DNA of 64,000 nt from Artemisia argyi (Eukaryota > Streptophyta > Magnoliopsida > Asterales > Asteraceae). Under the pieces are notes generated by a model. The model was given only the letters and a program-made list of their open reading frames with translations, did not search any database and was not told the DNA's origin. A program made the translations under genes and the position numbers. This document shows, piece by piece, positions 14,401 to 26,499 of the stretch. How positions within the stretch are numbered: the first letter of the stretch is position 1; each line of letters opens with the position of its first letter. The stretch covers positions 307,105,857 to 307,169,856 of the forward strand of contig CM060709.1 of NCBI GenBank assembly GCA_030686995.1, written 5' to 3'.

Positions 14401-15154
14401 TAGTTTACTGTAAAAGTTATCATTTTTGGAGGGTTGTTTTTGGATACAAATTACTTGAAACCATCTTTTAATGACACGATGTGCAAAAAAAACACACAAT
14501 GATAAAAATAATAAAGTAAATGTAGTAATATTTATGACAAAATCTTGTATGTATAAGTCAATGCTAAGATTTTATTTGGTATTCAGATAGTTGCATCATA
14601 CACTACAACCAAGGGGGAGACTAAGAGCAGCCTTCTGTTGACTTCAGGGTGGTGAGTAGCTAATTATAATCTTTTAATCTCTGATCCATCTTTCATCGAG
14701 GTTTTATTCGCGTTCTCTAACAACTACAATGATGTTGTTACAGGTGGGGTCTTGCACGCCATTTCCATTATGTACCCGAGATTATGGCAGCATTTTTCTG
14801 GACAGTCCCCGCTCTTTTCGATAATGTAAGTCAAGGGATAAGATGTTGGTTGTTGCTTTACTCAAAAAACTAGTTTCTATCATTATTTACATGTTATCTG
14901 TTGTTTTATTTTTTTTGGCAGTTCCTTCCGTACTTCTATTTTGTGTTCCTTACCATCCTACTGTTTGACCGAGCTAAAAGAGACGATGACAGATGTCGTT
15001 CAAAGTAAGCATCCCCTCGAGCTTTTCATGGAAATGTTATTTTGAAAACAATAGTTGGTATTAATCACTTTGTTTGTTTGTGCGTAGGTATGGGAAATAC
15101 TGGAAAACATATTGCAACAAGGTTCCATACAGGATCATACCAGGGTTGTACTAA
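11429..15154 (+). CDS. DWF5: sterol Delta7-reductase (7-dehydrocholesterol reductase)
   Basis: This ER membrane enzyme reduces the sterol Delta7 double bond with NADPH in the campesterol, sitosterol and brassinosteroid pathway. Thirteen exons join in frame: 11429-11544, 12667-12889, 13001-13056, 13155-13257, 13348-13413, 13505-13618, 13727-13853, 13939-14039, 14115-14240, 14587-14651, 14744-14825, 14922-15004, 15088-15154. They give 442 aa, the usual plant DWF5 size. Several hydrophobic membrane segments are visible. Family landmarks are GMELYPRIGKNFDIK (from residue 189), FWWEAGYWNTMDIAHDRAGF (about 253-271), INYDCDRQRQEFRRTNGK, GWWGLARHFHYVPE, and the C-terminal ERG4/ERG24-type motif RDDDRCRSKYGKYW near residue 420. 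The protein ends in IPGLY. All introns are GT-AG and intron 1 is 1.1 kb. I see no break, so the gene should be functional. Confidence 0.96.
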
Positions 15155-15274
15155 GATGGAGTTGCGGTTTTGCCATGTATTGTATTTGTATTTGGATGAC
15201 TTTAGTTAATCTATTTGCATGTTAAGTAAACCTCGTTAATTAATGAAATAAGCAGGTTTGGTTTTGTTAGTATA

Positions 15275-15279
<5 letters not shown>

Positions 15280-15312
<33 letters not shown>
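15280..15312. repeat. poly(T) tract
   Basis: A 33-nt run of T lies just downstream of the sterol reductase 3' end. Confidence 0.9.
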
Positions 15313-15315
<3 letters not shown>

Positions 15316-15745
15316 GTATTCAGTTATACAAGTACAGTGTTTTAAATCCTACTAGGTTGGCTTCAGTATTCTAATTTGACTTTAACGAGGATTTATTGCC
15401 CTCACATTGCGACGGGAAATAAATCAATATTATGAGCAGAATTTTGATTTGTGTAAGTTTGACTGTTTGAGTGTGAGAAAAAATTATGTAAAAGTGGAAG
15501 AGTAAAAGTGTATGAATTGTTGTATTACATGAGTTTTAATGCAAGAAAAATTGAATGGCTAAATTTTAAAATATGAAATGAATAGTATAGTTCGTAAATT
15601 GATATAAAGGAAGATTGTTTGGTTCAATAATCGTAAAGGTTTTAGCTCCATGTGTAGAATTAGCTTATACTATATTTAGTTGTCTATTGGGGTGCAAGAC
15701 CGTTCTCGTGGGTGGCCGACCTACGTTGTACCATCAACACTTTCA

Positions 15746-16215
15746 CTACCACCTACACCACTGTAATTTTCGGGAATTGTATCTTTGTGGAAAACGGAAA
15801 ACATTAACCACATTTCTTATTGTAATGTTAAGATAATGGCATGATTGTTCATGTTGAAGTATCAAGACAACTCTTACAGTAATAGCCTTTCCATAACCAC
15901 CCTCTGTAAGGACTTTGTGATGACCAGAAAGGTCTTTGAGTGTTAACATGAGATCACTCAACGCATTCGGAGTACAAGACTTGCATATTGCAACAACCTG
16001 CTCTAGTTTCCCATTCTTGAGAAAATTCTTTATATCTCTCAAACACCTACTCATGTTCCCCCCATTAGCATTCACAAACTCAACGACGCTAACCCACAAC
16101 CCACGCGTAAAATCCTCATCCTCACCTACATCCTTAACAACTTTCCTAATATACTCGTGTATGCATTACACACTCCTGCCCACCTTCCCCCTAATATATG
16201 CTATTTTATGACGCT
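15746..16215 (-). pseudogene. OB-fold fragment resembling HROB (homologous recombination OB-fold protein)
   Basis: On the minus strand a frame reads VVAICKSCTPNALSDLMLTL, then HHKVLTEGGYGKAITVRVV, then YLNITIRNVVNVFR. This matches my memory of the OB-fold of plant HROB proteins: KSCTPN, a TLKD strand, HHKVLTEGxxGKDI, and YLNIT-xNxVKVF. HROB loads the MCM8-MCM9 helicase during recombination repair. Upstream, toward 16215, a frame beginning MAKRHKIAYIRGK hits a stop. The segment around HHK appears shortened, as if a few strand residues are missing. No start, no introns and no other HROB domain are seen, so I take this as a decayed or transposed fragment. The family assignment is inference from memory. 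Confidence 0.5.
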
Positions 16216-16916
16216 TCGCCATTTAAACAATAGCAGCAGGACCGTGAATTATCTTAACCGCCTTTTCAGGGCTCTGAGATGAAACTAGGTTTTCGATGGT
16301 GGGGGTTGTATGAAACTAGGCCTTTGACTTTGACAAATAGGGATTTTTAACGATCGTTAGCCAAAAGAGATTATTCACAACAAAATAGAAACCACAAGTA
16401 CATTTTCCGCAATTTTAAGTTTTGAGAGACCTAGCTTGCGTAAATGGAAACCACAGGGACATTTATTGCAGTTTACCCAATAAATTTCAAAGTGCTTAAT
16501 AGTACTAGAATAACCAATTATACTATTAAACACTCAAAATTATTATCCAGTTTGAATTTTCAAAATTAAACTGGTTCAACTTTGACCATAAATATATCTT
16601 TTTTATTATATAATACTTGATGATAAATTATACCATTGAAAAGTACAGTATACTTAAAACCCAGTCCATTTATATTTTTTGCATCAAATATTATATAACA
16701 CCCACAAAAATATTTAAGGTCAAAGTTGAAGAAGAAAAACAAAAAAAGTCAATAGTGGACAATAAATTTGAGACGGAAGGAGTAGTATTGTATAACGGGT
16801 GTTGCGATTGCTAATTTCAAACTGGAATATTTCACATACTACAACACGACAACCAACAAATCACAATAAGGAAAGAAAGAAAGAGGCTAGTATCATATAA
16901 CAACAACATACTTGGG

Positions 16917-17225
16917 GTATGTTTGGGAAAATTAGCTGTAAGCTGTAAACTGTAAGCTGTATACTGCAAAGCTGTTAACATGAGCTACAAGTTGTATCAT
17001 TTTTTCAATAAAAGTGTTTGGTAAGTTAGCTGTTAAATGTAATTATAAAATATAAAATGACATAAAAGGACATATCTATAATTATAAATAAATGTTTGGA
17101 GGGTATATCAGTAATTTAAAGTTTTAACAGCTCCATGATGTTTAAAAAGCTTCATGGATCAGCTTTTCATTTAAGAGCTATTTGTTTAGAATAAAAGCTC
17201 GAATTTAATGTATCCAAACAGAACT
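16917..17225. repeat. possible decayed MITE with AGCTGTAAGCTGTAA repeats
   Basis: The stretch starts GGGGTATGTTTGGG and ends with ATCCAAACAGAAC, with AGCTGTAAACTG-type short repeats inside. The inverted GTTTGG ends and internal repeats suggest a small DNA element, but no target duplication is clear. Confidence 0.35.
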
Positions 17226-18459
17226 CAATTTTGAGTTGTTGAGGTAAAAGAAATTATTATTTCAGTTGAGGTAAAAGAAATTATGCAAATAGTATAAACC
17301 CTAATTTGAGAAAGATGTTAAAATCAACAATTTTCCCGATGGAAAAACTTAAAATTGCCATGAAAGTTTAGAGTTCCCACTTCCCAGAGATCCAAGCAAA
17401 ACATGGAAAGCTTGGTAAAGTTGTCTTTGAGAGGGATTGGGATACAAGTTTTGCGCGCGTTGATTGGAGAACACTGTACGTCTGTACCAGCCTTATTTCG
17501 ATATTTTTGGAAAACTGTTTTATTTTAAATAACGTAGAATTCAACTTTGATGCGTTAACGCATTTGAAAGGTTTCCAATGTCGTGGTGTCAGACAACCAT
17601 GGATTCTTAATGTGCGCTGTGTTGAAAGATTCCGGCGGTGGTGTGTATATTCTTCCATGAATTACTATGACGCAGGTGGCAGGTGGTTCGATGGTGGGTA
17701 TGGATTATGAAGATGATGTTGTTTGGGAGGAGAGTGTTGATGATGATAGTGATACAACCTGGGTGTGGTATGTTTCATTTAGTTCATTAAGAAACAGAAA
17801 ATGGTGGAACCCAACATACAACCAGCTTTCATTTACCCTTAGTAATGCTTCTAAATGTGTCGGGCAATTAACGACATTCAGCTCAGGCTCAAGCTCGAAC
17901 ATAGTTAGGGCTTCATGAACCAAACTTTGAAAACTAATATCCAGCTTAACTCATTTGAAAGCTCATTTACTTTTTTCAAGCTTTACAAGCCGATGTATCG
18001 CATATGATGTGATTGGTGCAGTTGTATAACATGCAAGTTGTATGACATGCAGCGAACGCAATTATGTAGGTCAGGCATACTTATAAGCCATCCAATACTG
18101 GACCCTAACATGTCCAATAGATCTCAAAATGCATGAAAATGTAATGAACAACTGTAGTTGTGTATACTTCAGAAATTACCTTTTGATATAACAGGACTCA
18201 AATTCTTAACCGTTTGTTTTAACGATACACAAGGTAATTTCTTTTCTTTTTCAATTTCTATTTATTGCCAACTTAGATATAGCAATCAAAACTATGAAGA
18301 GAATCACAAAGGTGTAGTGTGTGAGTAAACCTAACCAAATTTCTTGATGATGACATTCAAATGGATAGAAGGTTATTTGATACTTAGATCAAAATAGGGG
18401 TTGCCATAATCATTAACGTTTCTAGTCCCTATAAGTATCATAACACAAAAAAGATTTGA
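17226..18459. other. unassigned stretch with open frames
   Basis: Overlapping open frames on both strands run from about 17368 to 17923, for example one with VFERDWDTSFARVDWRTL and another with an acidic EDDVVWEESVDDDSD tail. I recognise no family and see no convincing splice model. It may be a degenerate gene piece. The rest down to the INO80C stop looks non-coding. Confidence 0.3.
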
Positions 18460-21312
18460 TCACTTGAGAACAACTGCTGCATTTCTAAGAGCAAGATAAC
18501 TTTGCACATACTCGTTTGGAAGTGATCTAATGATCTTGAAGACTTCCGTGTTTGCATAACGCATATGGGTTCTTGGGTCACTATAAGGTGCCTGCATTCA
18601 AAATCATAAAATTATGAGTAAACTGCAAAAAACTATCCTTGTGGTTTGTCAAATTTGGCACTAATCATCCATGTGAGAAACTATTCATATTGCAAATAAC
18701 ATGTATGTATTGATGGACAGACCGCGCAAATGCAGGTACAAAAAGATGTCTAGCAGAGTTGACAATGTTAATGCACTTTTGATAAAATGGGCAAACGGCA
18801 CAAGCAGATTAAAAGAGATGCCAGTCGCCTAAGTTTATTTATAATACTTTAGATTATAAGTTTGATAAGATAGTCTTTTGTAACAAAATTTAATACATCA
18901 ACTATTTACACAGAAGTTGCGGGTCAAGCAACAGACCAATTTCTAATTTTGCTCAAAAAGACCTTTTATGACTTCAACCCATTTGATCAGTTACCCCACC
19001 TCCGGTTTATCCCCTCTAATTTATCAAGAAACTAAGTTTACAAGATTAATTACCAAATGACGAGGCCCTTAGGGGGGAAGTAGAAACATAATGATGCATT
19101 TGAATTATTAAAATTCATCAGAGCATTTTGTGCTATACTTAACTGAATTGCAACTTCAACATGAGTTTCTATCAAATAATACAATATAATTAATGGAAAT
19201 AGGAGAAAGGAAACAGTCAAGAAGGATTGAAGACAAAGTTACACTTCAAAACTATCAATTTGTTTTAAATTATTCAATAGACTTTGAGATTAGGAATGAG
19301 TTTGTATTAATGTCACTGGATTCACTAGGCTTCTATATCTCTTTGAAATATACGTATTTCAACACTAAAGAACAGTGCAACCTTGGTCAGTTCGTCCTTT
19401 GGCTAGAACCAAGAATTGGTATTAAATAGAGGAAGTAAAATGGGGCATGGGCAGGTTGGGTTGGACAGGCAACAAACCAGTGTGGCAGTGTGAGTAAACT
19501 TTGTACGCGTTGGGTCAGGCCTTGTTGATCCAAAACACTTTTTCGTTCAAAGAGTCTTTATGAATAAGGTGGTGTGCCAGATATTATTGGAATAAGAATA
19601 TATATAGAAATAGAACAATCAACGAGGCTGTTTGCATTGAAAATGCGCATTGGCCAGTTGACCCACTTGCTCCATTCGACCAGTTATCTTTTATTAAATG
19701 TCTTATGTCTTGATTCAACCCAAATGATCAAAGAACACATAACTTTCCTTGAGTTTTGTAATTCGACCTATGATTTTCACGGCAACTAGCCTCTGTTATA
19801 GCAGAAGTGATTATTCAAAAACAGAGTAGGATCCTTTGTACCTTTTATTTTATAAACTAGAAGATAATCTTGTCACGTATGTGTGTAAATAAACTGATAC
19901 AGACATAACTACAATTTTGGCTATCTGGACTTCAATATATTACAGCCCCAAGTATGAACATTTGTTAGACAAAATACTGTAAATAGTCCCAATATCCAAG
20001 AAAGAAGTACATACCTCAAATCCAGTTATATCACATATTTGCTTCCGAGGGTGCATTGAGGGTGGCGATTCAATATTAACATCTGCAAGATGATATACAA
20101 CCTCACGTGAGTAGAAAGGTAATATTGACAACCCCACACAGCATATGTTGAAAGCAAAACTAATACTATTATATAACTCCTAACAAAAGCCAAATTTTGT
20201 ATCTGAATATTCATAGCACATATAGCAGCACCGTAAAATATTAGACATGATCTAACTCGAATAGCTGGTTTGACACACAGAGTGAGCATCTTTCATTCTT
20301 GTTTAAATAATCCCAAAAACAAGCTGTCACTTTACTAGTGAATCAGCAAAACGATTCACTGGGAAGTATGCAATCCCAGAATCCAATTTCTACAAATGTA
20401 AGACCCTGTAGAGGTGTTTGGGATTACTTATGGTTTCATAAAAACATAATCAGTCTTAGACTTTAGTGTATGAATGAAGGCAAACTGATTATGCTTGACG
20501 GTTAAACATCCAATTTAGCACAATCAAATAATAATTAGAATCGCAGAAACCCTCATAAAACTAATTATTCGATTATCTGACAGCACCATAAGCAAATCCA
20601 AACATTACCTTGGAACTGTATTTTGTTCCACTTTTATCATAAGCACTTGTCAAATATACCCCACTGTTGTATGACGGGGGGTGTTTGGTATTGCTTATTG
20701 TACTCCTCAATCCTCATCTGATTAAGGGGGTGTTTGTTTAAGCTTATATGTGGGCTTATGGGCTTATTTGATTTTGGCTTATATTTCATAAGCCTTAATT
20801 TTCCAGCTTATTTTGAGACTTATGGGCTTATTATCATATACTAATAAACTTATATAAGCCAACAAGTCCCACAATAAGCAGAAAAATTGGGGCTTATGAA
20901 ATATAAGCCGAAAAACAAATAAGCTCATAAACCAAATGTAAGCTTAAACAAACACCCCCTAAAAGGAGGGTGTTTCAGACTAGTTATTATTCTTATATTT
21001 TATGCTTGTTCTTACAAATAAGCATCTAACTATTGTGTTTGGTAACAGCAAAAGCAATATCTCATAAACACGCTTAATTACACTTTGAACGAACAATCCC
21101 AAACACACATCCATAGTACAATGTTACAAGTACTTACAGTTGGGTTGATCAGGAGGGTAGTTTTGGTAATTCTCAGCAGGAATAATCTGCTTCAAATGTT
21201 TCCATTGCCTGCTTCTAGCTTGACCTTTCGTATACTTTTCATGCATTTGGATCTTTTTGAATCGAAATTGAGTTGGTAATATCATCTCTGATTCAATTAC
21301 TTCTCGTTCCAT
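18460..21312 (-). CDS. INO80 complex subunit C / Ies6-like protein (YL1_C domain)
   Basis: Ies6/INO80C is a small core subunit of the INO80 ATP-dependent chromatin remodeller, binding with Arp5 to the ATPase module. Three minus-strand exons join in frame: 21312-21138, 20082-20015, 18591-18460, giving 124 aa, the size of plant Ies6 proteins. The first exon encodes a basic N-terminus with [20 protein letters not shown] and [12 protein letters not shown]. Exons 2 and 3 encode the YL1_C domain: [39 protein letters not shown], and the ending [12 protein letters not shown]. The first junction restores a Y codon (PNYVNIES), as expected in the family. Introns are 1055 and 1423 nt, and the first holds a Tourist-like MITE. 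A possible 5' UTR intron lies near 21450. Confidence 0.92.
20408..20612. repeat. foldback MITE remnant in INO80C intron 1
   Basis: The left side GTGTTTGGGATTACTTATGG is mirrored by CCATAAGCAAATCCAAAC on the right, giving a foldback of about 200 nt. Related GTGTTTGG-GCTTAT sequences appear at 22150, 27932 and 28318. Boundaries are approximate. Confidence 0.45.
20726..20959. mobile_element. Tourist/Harbinger-like MITE in INO80C intron 1
   Basis: A 234-bp foldback element has GGGGGTGTTTGTTTAAGC ends in inverted orientation and a TAA duplication on both sides. The two halves are near-perfect complements around TTATGGGCTTAT. It belongs to the same family as the elements at 4494, 45954 and 54768. 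Confidence 0.85.
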
Positions 21313-21640
21313 TTTTTACAATCTCCTAATATAAATATAAACCAATCCGTTCAGGTAAAAGAAAATTGAAAAAATAGTATAAACAAAGTAACAAACCCTA
21401 ATTTGAAAAAGAAGAATTAAAAAAGATTGGGTGAAGAAGCTGAAAAGCAAACCTGTGATAATAATTAAATTGAATGGATTATTATTAACCAATGAACAAG
21501 ACCCACGATGATCCAAAACTAGTGAGTGACTTTCACCCAACAATATCTGGAAGGGACGGTGTTGGTGTTTTAAACCACTGTGTTGTTCAGTCAAAGAAAA
21601 GAAAAGATGATAAAGCAAGAGATGACAAGGGGAAGGAAAC

Positions 21641-21837
21641 TAGGGGCTGGTTGGGTGTCGGCTTTTGGTATAATGTGGTCTCCGTCTTGGTCGGTCCGGT
21701 CCGGTATGGTCCGGACCACAAACCGACTATTTTGTCTTGTTAAATCAGGCCGACTACATTCGATCCGATCCTTGATATCAGCTTTTGGGTTAATTCGGTC
21801 TTGGTCGGTCCTGGTCCGGAACCGATGCTCAGCCCTT
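21641..21837. repeat. hAT-like foldback element remnant (GGTCCGG/CGGTC repeats)
   Basis: It begins TAGGGGCTGGTTGGGTG and ends with GATGCTCAGCCCTTTT. The interior holds GGTCGGTCCGGTCCGG-type repeats. The architecture matches the TAGGG...CCCTA elements elsewhere here, but no target duplication is visible. Confidence 0.4.
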
Positions 21838-22402
21838 TTGGGGTTTAAGATTTTGAGCGACAAACATTGTTTGGTTGATTCTTTTGATTTTAAAATTAGG
21901 AGTGATGCTAAATTTAAAGAGGCGTTCAATATGCATATGAGAATGACTATGAATATAAGTATGGAATGGGTTTGTAAATCTGGGTATGGAAAATGCCTAT
22001 TTTTATAAGTTTCATTTTTATATCTTTAAACCAAACGGCCCCTAAAGACATACAAAAAAACCCATTTACACACTTTTCATTTAGCTTTTACTTTTACGTC
22101 TATTATTAGTTCTCGCTAATGCACCTACTAAATCCCAAGAACGGCTCTGTTGGGGTGTTTGGATTTGCTTATTAAGGCTGCTTATGCTTTACTAGATAGT
22201 AAGTTGGGACATTTGTAACAACATAAGACAATGCTTGGATTTCAATATGCTTAAAATATGTAATGGTCAAATTATTGGTCGAATGGAAAACCCTTTTTCT
22301 TTGAACACAGAGGTTGAAGGTTCGATCTTCACTCTTTGCAAAAAGGCAAGAGGTCCTCTGGAAGCAGCCTCTCTAATTTTGGGTATGAGTAAGGCTGTCT
22401 AC

Positions 22403-22961
22403 TAGGGCTGTAAACGAATTGAACGTTCAGTAAACATTTCATGAACCGTTCGGTAAAAAGTTCGTTTATGTTTGTTCGTTTATTAAATGAACGAACATGA
22501 ACAATATTTTACGTTCGTTTAGTTAAATGAACGAACATGAACAAAAGTCTCGTTCATTCATTTATGTTCGTGAACGTCCGATTAGGCGTTCGTTAAAATT
22601 CGTATATATTTATTTATCTATTTATGTTCATATATCATATCTTTTAATTTTATAATTTTAAAAATTGGTTTGTTTAAACAAAGCAACACTTATAAAACAA
22701 TATATTGTGAAGAATTCAATAAAGTTTATGTTTGTTTGTCTATTTTATTTATGTTCGATCGTTTATGTTCGTTTAACGTTCATTTAGGGTCTTAATGAAC
22801 GAACATAAACGAACATGAACAATTCATTTTCTTAATAAACAAACATGAACAAGAAAATTCGTCCGTTTAAGCGTCCGTGTCCGTTTATTTGTCTGGTTAA
22901 ATTAAATGAACGAACATGAATAAGGCTCCGTTCATGTTCGTCTGGTTCGTTTACAGCCATA
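22403..22961. mobile_element. hAT-like foldback MITE built of ATGAACGTTCG repeats
   Basis: A 559-bp element has 16-bp terminal inverted repeats, TAGGGCTGTAAACGAA against TATGGCTGTAAACGAA, and a perfect 8-bp duplication CTGTCTAC (22395-22402 and 22962-22969). The interior is degenerate GTTCGTTTATGTTCG and its complement. It has no coding capacity. The 8-bp duplication fits hAT elements. Confidence 0.88.
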
Positions 22962-23013
22962 CTGTCTACATCTCAACTCCTTCATACCTCGTGAATGACA
23001 GGATTGGGTTAAC

Positions 23014-23014
<1 letters not shown>

Positions 23015-23061
<47 letters not shown>
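23015..23061. repeat. poly(T) tract
   Basis: A 47-nt run of T, 54 nt downstream of the hAT-like element. Confidence 0.9.
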
Positions 23062-23062
<1 letters not shown>

Positions 23063-23546
23063 GTTGGTTGGTTAAGTTTGGAGGCTTTTACGCCAATTAA
23101 CACACTTGTTGTGTTCGTATAGAAGGTTAAGCTTCGTTAGTACTAAGAGCACGTTATTAGCTGTATACAAGCGTCACTATTCTGTTGGCTAGGTTTCAGG
23201 TTGTAAGATCGGCATTAAGTCATTAACACACTCGTTTTGTTGGCTAGGCCAAAACTCTAAAACATTTAAATCATGTTATGCAGGTATAAATCCTTCAGGC
23301 CAAAACTCTTCCTCAACGTGTGAATCATTGAAACACCACTACCACCTTAACACGTGGTGGGTGGTTTTGTTGGAGAAGTCGGTCTTAGGCACGACCGAGT
23401 TGTGAGACACATACACATACACTTACACAAATATTATTTAGGCATTTTCTTTAATTATTTCTTTTTACTTTTGTCTATAAAGGGAAAGAGGATTTTTTTT
23501 TTTTTTTTTTTTCTTACTCTTATGCCTGCAGACAGGAAGAGAAAAT

Positions 23547-23550
<4 letters not shown>
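23062..23550. other. no recognisable gene
   Basis: Nothing coding or structural is recognised apart from a 20-nt T run near 23492-23511. Confidence 0.4.

Positions 23551-23629
<79 letters not shown>
23551..23629. repeat. (TA)n microsatellite
   Basis: About 39 perfect TA units. Confidence 0.97.
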
Positions 23630-23634
<5 letters not shown>

Positions 23635-24006
23635 TAATAGGCTAAAAATCACTTTTTTCCTCTTCAATTTTGTAGATTTTTTTGTTCATAACTTCATACT
23701 ATCACTTCTTTTATTTTAAAGACTTCAAAACCATCTATTCTTTTGCAAACTTTGCTTTGTAGATCGGATATAAAACAAAAACTTAGTAAAGGTATTTGCG
23801 GGTGGTAAAGTTTGGTGATTAGTTCACCTGGCAGGTGTGTAAATTGATCAGAGGGTATGTACTTTCATTTTTTTTCTTTTAAAAAGGATATGCATTTAAG
23901 GTTAAATTATCAAAATTTTATAACAAAAATAAATAAATAAATAATTACACTACATATACTTTTCGAAAAGTATGCACGTGCTGACGTGCATACCATGTAA
24001 TAGGGA

Positions 24007-24371
24007 TAGGGGTGTCATTTGAGCTGACCCGACCCGACCCGACCCGACCCGACCTGACCCGAGTCAATTCGAGTCGGGTCAATCAGGTCAAAAATTATAT
24101 TCGGGTTCTAAATAAGGTCGGGTTCGGGTATGTTTTTCTAGCCTCAACCTGACCCGAACCCGACAAACCCGACTAAACGAACACTTTACAATGTAAAAAT
24201 ACTCGGGTTAACCCCGAACCCGAATTGAACCGACCCGAGTTGACCCGAACCCAAGTTGACCTGAACCCGAATTGACCCGAGTTCTAAACAGGGTCGGGTT
24301 CAGGTATGTTTTTTGGAGGCTTGACCCGAGTTGACCCGAACCCGGCCGGGTCAACCCGAATGACAGCCCTA
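24007..24371. mobile_element. hAT-like foldback MITE built of GACCCGA repeats
   Basis: It begins TAGGGGTGTCATTTGAG and ends GAATGACAGCCCTA. The interior is degenerate CCGACCCGAACCCGA and complements. It is the same family as 8781-9132, here without a clear target duplication. Confidence 0.65.
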
Positions 24372-24439
24372 CCAATAGCCACAAATTGTATGGATATACA
24401 CGGCAAGTGTTAAACACATAGATACGGAATGAGGAATGC

Positions 24440-24608
24440 TAGATCCACAAAAAAATATCCACAAAAACATCCACAAAATGAGTTGTCGAATAGTGATTGG
24501 CTTAATCAAAGAGAAGAGAGAAACACTAGCAAAATACACCAATCACACTCCAACAACTCATTCATTGTGTGAATGTTTTTGTTGATGTTTTTTTTGTGGA
24601 TCTAACAT
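24440..24608. repeat. small foldback repeat (AGATCCACAAAAAA ends)
   Basis: The left side TGCTAGATCCACAAAAAAAT is mirrored by TTTTTTGTGGATCTAACATT on the right, with a matching inner pair ACAAAATGAGTTGTCG and CAACTCATTCATTGTGTG. This is a foldback of about 170 nt consistent with a small MITE. Confidence 0.5.
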
Positions 24609-24758
24609 TTCTCATACGGAATATGCTCTATACCACATTTGGGTTCCTTCACATGAACACTATGACTAAACTTTAAACTTTTGTACCACTCACTTTATTA
24701 TAGTATCCCATCCATACATAACTTTTTGGTCGACGTCAGGATGTGTTTGTACTTTCTA

Positions 24759-24900
24759 CTAGTTATAATACCCGTGCACGCACGGGGTTTTTTCTAATTT
24801 TTTAAATAAATTATTTTTATTTATTAAAAAACAAATTGTTTATATTTTGTACAAACAAATTAACGTGTCCCTATTTATTTTATACTTGAACATACCAATT
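24759..24900 (-). mobile_element. Helitron-like 3' terminus (minus strand), second copy
   Basis: As at 2511, minus-strand reading gives a hairpin (plus-strand 24771-24787, CCCGTGCACGCACGGGG), then TATTATAA, CTAG and a host T. The interior similarity is short, suggesting a different length variant or a truncated copy. Confidence 0.5.
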
Positions 24901-25599
24901 TAATAGGCTTATGTGTTCTTCTAGTTCATTGTGTTCAACTTCAGGTTTAAGCAATTGTACAGTGAACATGCTATTCAACTTCAGGTTTAAATGATGTTAA
25001 GTGAACATGTTGCTAATAGATTTATTTGGGTGATTGTAGATGCGGTTTGGGAACCAGTTTCTATATATAGACGTTATACCAGTTTGAAACCGGTTTAGAA
25101 AAACCAGTTTCAAACTGTTTTTTTTTTTCAAGTACTTTATGGGTCCGTTTTATAGTGTTAGACCCGGTGCACGCACGAGGCTTTGGGTCTAATTTTTGTA
25201 AGATTAGTTTTTTCGTCCACATCCTTATGAGCATTAGGTTTCTGGTGTCTTATTAACATTGGCTTTGATAGCTTACCCAGTAAGGTTATGCCCATGGGTG
25301 CAATGGATCGAATATACTGAAATAGATAAACCTGATAGACAAATAAATTTATTTATGTTAATATTTGACCCAATACCAGACCTGTGTAGTAACCCAATCA
25401 TTCTGCCATTTATGAAAAAAAAAATAATAAAAATAAAAACACATTCCAGAGTTATCGCTTCAATATTTGCAAGAGAAATCATAACACACTACATTACCAA
25501 GTACCAACTACTGAACTAAACAAAAACTAATATAGTAACTAAAAATCAATATAGTAAATATTGATCCAACTAATATAGTACGTAGTAACTAAAAATCAA

Positions 25600-26250
25600 T
25601 CACCATAGAAATTGTGCAATCTACAATTAACTGAATTATTTAGGCTATCCGATGCTTACAGATACAATTATCTCATGCTTCCAGCGATAAGCATTTCGGG
25701 ATAAACCATTCCAGCTGATGGAACATGAACCCGAACCGTCTCTTTTGGAACTTATGGCTATGATCAGATCCGCCATTTGTAGTTAATGAATTAAGTCCTT
25801 GTACCTACTATTATAAAAAATAAACTATAAATGTATGTTGCAAATATATACACTGTTTGTTTAGTTGTGTTTATAGAAACGGTCGTTCATTTGCTAAGGC
25901 AAATCTATCTGTTGAGAGAACCAACCATTCTAACAATGTAACAACAATTACCTGTGTAACTACATTAACGAAGTGGTTGATCCTTTGTGTTTGCTCTATA
26001 GCTTCATTTTACGTTGCAGCTTCTTTTTTTAGCTACTCCCTGAACACACCAAGCTAGAGAAAAAAAAAACCACTATCAAGCAGAATATTTTTTTATGCCA
26101 ATTAAGTAGTACTAACTGTGGTAACAAAGGTATTACCTCTCTTAAATCAGTGAATACATTCCCATCTCTTCCTTTGTTGTCACATAAGTTTCGAGCGTGA
26201 TACGACATAGACGAAAGTCACCAATCTATTCAATTGGAAATGACACAGTA
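25600..26250 (-). pseudogene. unidentified minus-strand exon-like fragments
   Basis: Minus-strand pieces look coding and have splice-like ends. One near 26120-26210 reads SSMSYHARNLCDNKGRDG up to a GTAATA donor. One near 25951-26055, after an AG acceptor, reads LGVFRE-stop-LKKEAAT-stop-NEAIEQTQRINHFVNVV. One near 25880 reads RFALANERPFL and one near 25700 reads VRVHVPSAGMVYPEMLIAG. In-frame stops in the second piece point to a decayed gene. I cannot name the family, and chance cannot be excluded. Confidence 0.35.
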
Positions 26251-26499
26251 TCATTTAAATTTAAATATGCTGCCTAATTTGGGTTGTTTCTTGTTACTGT
26301 CTATAAGGACAGGTTAAGTCAGCAAAATTTGGTTTAAAAGTAAACATGCCAAAATCTTTCTACATCATTACTCAAAGTTAATATTATTACTAACTTTTAT
26401 AATCATTTTGGCATACAAAGGTGTTTCAAGCTGGCCCATTGTGTTCTGACTTTTGATCTACCGTCCATGTTTTCATCTTTTCCTATGCTACTATTTTAG

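Noticed and set aside
13932..14471. 179-codon plus-strand open frame
   Set aside because: It is sterol reductase exons 8 and 9 plus read-through of their introns. The spliced model explains it.
15936..16211. Plus-strand frame opposite the HROB-like fragment
   Set aside because: Shadow of the minus-strand coding remnant. Only the minus strand gives family motifs.
21580..22008. 142-codon plus-strand frame and its minus-strand partner
   Set aside because: Both cross a degenerate GGTCCGG repeat element and have no recognisable protein features.
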